Positions 60,613 to 64,000 of a stretch of 64,000 nucleotides of DNA are shown one piece after another (the first letter of the stretch is position 1; every line of letters begins with the position of its first letter). Location: assembly GCA_038380795.1 (NCBI GenBank), contig CM076259.1:60779938-60843937 (forward strand), given 5' to 3'. The notes under the pieces are model-generated. The model saw only the letters and a list, made by a program, of their open reading frames with translations. It was not told the DNA's origin and ran no database searches. The DNA comes from Pyrocephalus nanus (Eukaryota; Chordata; Aves; Passeriformes; Tyrannidae). The position numbers and the translations under genes are program-made.

Positions 60613-63600
60613 CTGAAGGTGGATGAGAGAAAGAAAAGATTAAACACAATAAAGAAAAACAATATTCCCCGTCTCCAAGAATAAAATAAACAACATCAAC
60701 CTGTGTTCTACCTGTGGCTAAGGTGATCTTAGCTATATGTATATTACCTCAGCCACAGGCAGAATACATTTGTTGACATCCAACTGTCACATGACACATG
60801 GTAGCCACAAAAGCATAACTCCTTAAATTCTTGGATCTTGTCCCCTTCTAATGATCTCTAGACTTACTCTTTAGTTCCTGCCCCCTTTTTAAAGGCTTTT
60901 ATGAACCATGATCAAGATGATACTGTCTTTCTTTTCTGAAGTGGCTTAAGAGTTTCACAGTAGAGAATTAGAAGTGTTCTGGAACTGGTTTCTGTGTAGG
61001 CTGGGAAACTCTGGTGTTAGGAGGAAAGATACTCTTTTATAGTAGGTCTAAGACTAATCTTTCATTGGGTCTTTCCCTTCTCTTCCTGTAATGTCCGTAC
61101 AGTCAACATGGTCTAAATGCTAAAAAAAACTTTCCATGGCAATGCAAATGGCAATGATCAATGGGAATAAATTAAGCCCTGAGAGATACTAATATGAAGC
61201 AGCCTGAGATGTGGTTTACCCTTCAGAACTGCAAAGGTCGTTTCATAGTATTGCCAAATTCTAGAGTTTTCTCTCTTAATGCACAGCCATGCAAACTTTG
61301 TCTTTCCCTGGAGCATGAGCAGCATCCTTGCCTTTCCTTACTCATGAATGGAAAGGCAAGGGGATGAAGTCCATTCTGCTTGGAATGCTCTGTCTGATTC
61401 AACCTACTAAGACATTTCCTTGGGGACTTCTGCAAATGCTGCTAATGTCTGAGCAAAATCAAAGAGCTGCTGTTTCTTTAGTTGTTGGTTTTGTTGGTTT
61501 GTTTGGGTTTTTTTTTTTCCAGCATTTGTCTCTTCCCCTCCATGCTGTCTCTCCATAAGAGGCAATGTTCAGACAGTGAAAGGGATGATGTACTGTGAAG
61601 ACAGAAGCGGAGTTGTGAAGCAGGGGGTGATAATGCAGCCCTGTTTGGATAAAAGCAGCTAGGAGTCTGATTCCTGGGGAAAGTTAGCATAATCTGGGAG
61701 CTTCAGTCCTATTTGCATTTTTAAACAGAAATCCCAGTGGCTGTATTTGGTTTATGAGGAAGAAAAACATTATTTAGAGAAGAATTTCTTACAGTGTTAG
61801 GAGGATTATGTGCCCTTCTTTGTTTAGTGTATGCCCAAGAATGTCCCTACTGGTTCACAGATGAGCCCTGAAACATCAGCTTTTCAATGGTACCTTCCTC
61901 TACCTCTCTTTTCCTTCTTCCCACTCTGGTGCTTAGACTGGGAGACCTTTAAAAGCATAGGCTATCTCTTAATTTCACACACTTCCAGTGCCCAGCATAA
62001 CACCTCCAGTCCTAGAGGAAGGCTATGGAGTACAGGATCAATACAAAACAATAATAATAACAGTAATAATAATATTAGACTATTATTCTCTTCAAATGCT
62101 TCAGTCTTTTGGTGCTTCCGGAACTTCTGCAAAGATCTTTATTTTTCCAAGAACACTGTAGCTTGGTTTATCTTTGCAACTTTGAACTGAGTCATGGCAA
62201 TGTCTCAGGCCAGTTTAGAAAAGTGCTGCTCTTATCTGTCCAGGGCAGAAGCTGATGGACAGCCTGTGGTATTACCCTTTCTGCTCCTGCTGCACAACAT
62301 CTAAATGCTTGAACTTGGGCTAGGAGAAGCCAGTGGCTAATATACAAACTCATGCAGTGTGTGGCACCTCCTGAGCAGAGCTGACAGAAACTTCAAGTGA
62401 CTCCAGGAAAGCTTCTGGCTAAAAAGGTCAGATCAGTCCAACTGACAGCATGGAGGAAGAGGTCACCTGCAGAAGCCAGACTGCCCAGCTGCAGCTGAGT
62501 AATCTGTAGTGCTGAGCACCTCCAAGGAAATGAGGAATGCTTTGAAGTTCTTTTTCTTTTTTAGGATGAGTTGAAGGGGTGATGAAGGCACACAGTGCCT
62601 TCCAGAACTACATTTCAGCTGCATGAAGACACAGCATTAGTCAGAGCAATACCATAAGTTTCCTGTCTGCTTCTGCCCTGTGCTGATAACAGCAAGGCTG
62701 TTTTTATACTTCATTCAAAGACCTAGTGTGAGCTGCAGAGATAAAATAAACAATGGTATTGACAGAGTTAAAAGATGCCTTTCATTATTACCTTGTGGTT
62801 CAGCTGCATGAGGAGGCATGAGTGAGGAGGCAGCAGCACTAGAAAGAGGAAAATTTAAGCATAATTGCACGCTTTTTCAAGTAAAGGGCCTAAGTCAGTT
62901 ACAACTCCTCACCTGAAACACAAGAGCAGCAATTTCCCAACTGCTTTGTTTTGTTGTTGGCAGCTTCTGAAGACTGGCATCTAAACCCACATTTCTGGCT
63001 TTAAAAAATGAAAATGAGCTTCAGCTTGCAGCTGAAGTTTCCACGTTTTCTTGTCATTCCATTAACAAGCACAAAAGTGCTGCACCCAGCAGAGCTGTAG
63101 AAGGCACTGCTAGTCATGCAAATTTTTCTGAATGACCATTCAAGGCATCTTTCCCCTACAGCCACAGGTAAGAGGACTGTATAGTTTGAAAACAGCAGAG
63201 GTACCACGTTTCAGTGGCAGAGAACACTGACAGCTGTAGCTTGCTTTTTGTATACACCCCAGTTCAGCTCATGCAGGAGATCTCACAAATTATATTGTGG
63301 CATTCCTGTATGGAATAAATAAACTTCCAGCCCATTTTTCTCTTTTCCTGTCTCTCCAGGGACTAAACTTAGTGCTCCCTTCTTGAAAGGAGTAGAGTTT
63401 GCTCCTCTTCAAAAGATAGTTTTTGGCTTCTGCAGCATGAGGATAGCAAATCCCATGAGGACACAGGGATCAAATTCAAAGGCAGTCATGTTTAAACTGT
63501 AAATAAAGGAGCTTCCATGTGCAATCCACATCCCCTATTTTGATAGAATTTTTAGGAAGCATCACATATGGCCAAGAATATCACCTACACATTACTGAGG

Positions 63601-64000
63601 TTTGGTCAAGAACAAGTTTGTTCCGTAAATCCGTTACTAAAAGTCCTGGTATAAGTTGCATAAGTGTTGTTGCAGCTGACTGAATGAATTGTTTAAAAGT
63701 TGAAACTCAGTGATCTATTTCATCTTGATGATTCAGAAGTACAATTTCTTGCTGGTTTATGGTCGTTGCTTTCCAGCTCCCTGCTCTTGGTGACTGTGGA
63801 TGTTTAAGAAGATATAGATGGTGCCTGTGCATTCAAATGTCTTTAGAAGGAAATCAGCTTCACAAGAAAGGGTCATGCAGAGCTACCAGGTAGGGACAAA
63901 CTTGTGTTTGAGAAATGGAGCATGTGCAAACAGTAGATCTGGATGAAACAACCTGATAGGGCTGTAACAGAACAGCTATTCCACACACTGCCCATTCCAT
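60613..64000 (-). other. HTR2A intron (partial)
   Basis: More than 3.3 kb of the intron upstream of the last exon. I looked on the - strand for the preceding exon (TM3-TM4, DRY motif) and did not find it. The only repeat noted is a TAA trinucleotide run at about 62049-62076. Confidence 0.8.

Noticed and set aside
60613..64000. Search for the preceding HTR2A exon (TM3-TM4, DRY motif) on the - strand.
   Set aside because: No matching peptide or splice pair was seen, so the exon presumably lies beyond the window.

Overview
This is vertebrate nuclear DNA, almost certainly avian. The coding content is three intron-split genes whose translated exons are readily recognised: the 3' part of LRCH1 (+ strand), the whole of ESD (- strand) and the last coding exon of HTR2A (- strand). 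The order LRCH1-ESD-HTR2A matches human chromosome 13q14. Most of the rest is AT-rich intron and spacer. Repeats point to a bird: several CR1 LINE fragments, a tRNA-Ile/CR1 composite SINE of the kind described from zebra finch, and a GC-rich LTR-like repeat familiar from bird genomes. The SINE hints at a neoavian bird rather than a galliform, but the species cannot be fixed from this window.

Region 1-31.7 kb is LRCH1. Four constitutive exons (2251-2308, 6922-7031, 10574-10711, 12521-12598) join in phase and encode the end of the linker plus most of the calponin-homology (CH) domain. Two alternative last exons follow, both phase 0. The first (20343-20549) finishes the CH domain and adds a C-terminal membrane anchor. 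The second (29154-29267) finishes it with a different soluble tail and runs into a long AU-rich 3' UTR ending near 31.7 kb.

Region 33.6-45.0 kb is ESD (S-formylglutathione hydrolase), tail-to-tail with LRCH1 across about 2 kb. Eight coding exons splice to a 282-residue protein with the catalytic triad Ser149/Asp226/His260 intact. A non-coding first exon lies in a CpG island at about 44.4-45.1 kb. The last intron uses a GC-AG splice pair, and a perfect four-tract G-quadruplex motif lies just inside intron 1.

Region 45-59.3 kb is spacer with no convincing gene. It holds the tRNA-Ile/CR1 SINE, a roughly 0.9 kb CR1 reverse-transcriptase fragment and the LTR-like repeat. Region 59.3-64 kb carries the last coding exon of the serotonin receptor HTR2A (TM5 to C-terminus), its 3' UTR and more than 3.3 kb of the preceding intron. 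The receptor has Ala rather than Ser at the position equivalent to human residue 242.

The three genes are functionally unrelated neighbours. No operon-like system, CRISPR array or new multi-gene system is present. The most noteworthy unexplained item is a near-perfect 30-bp hairpin at 338-409 in an LRCH1 intron. The ESD intron-1 G-quadruplex, the GC-AG intron and the paired LRCH1 terminal exons also merit a second look.
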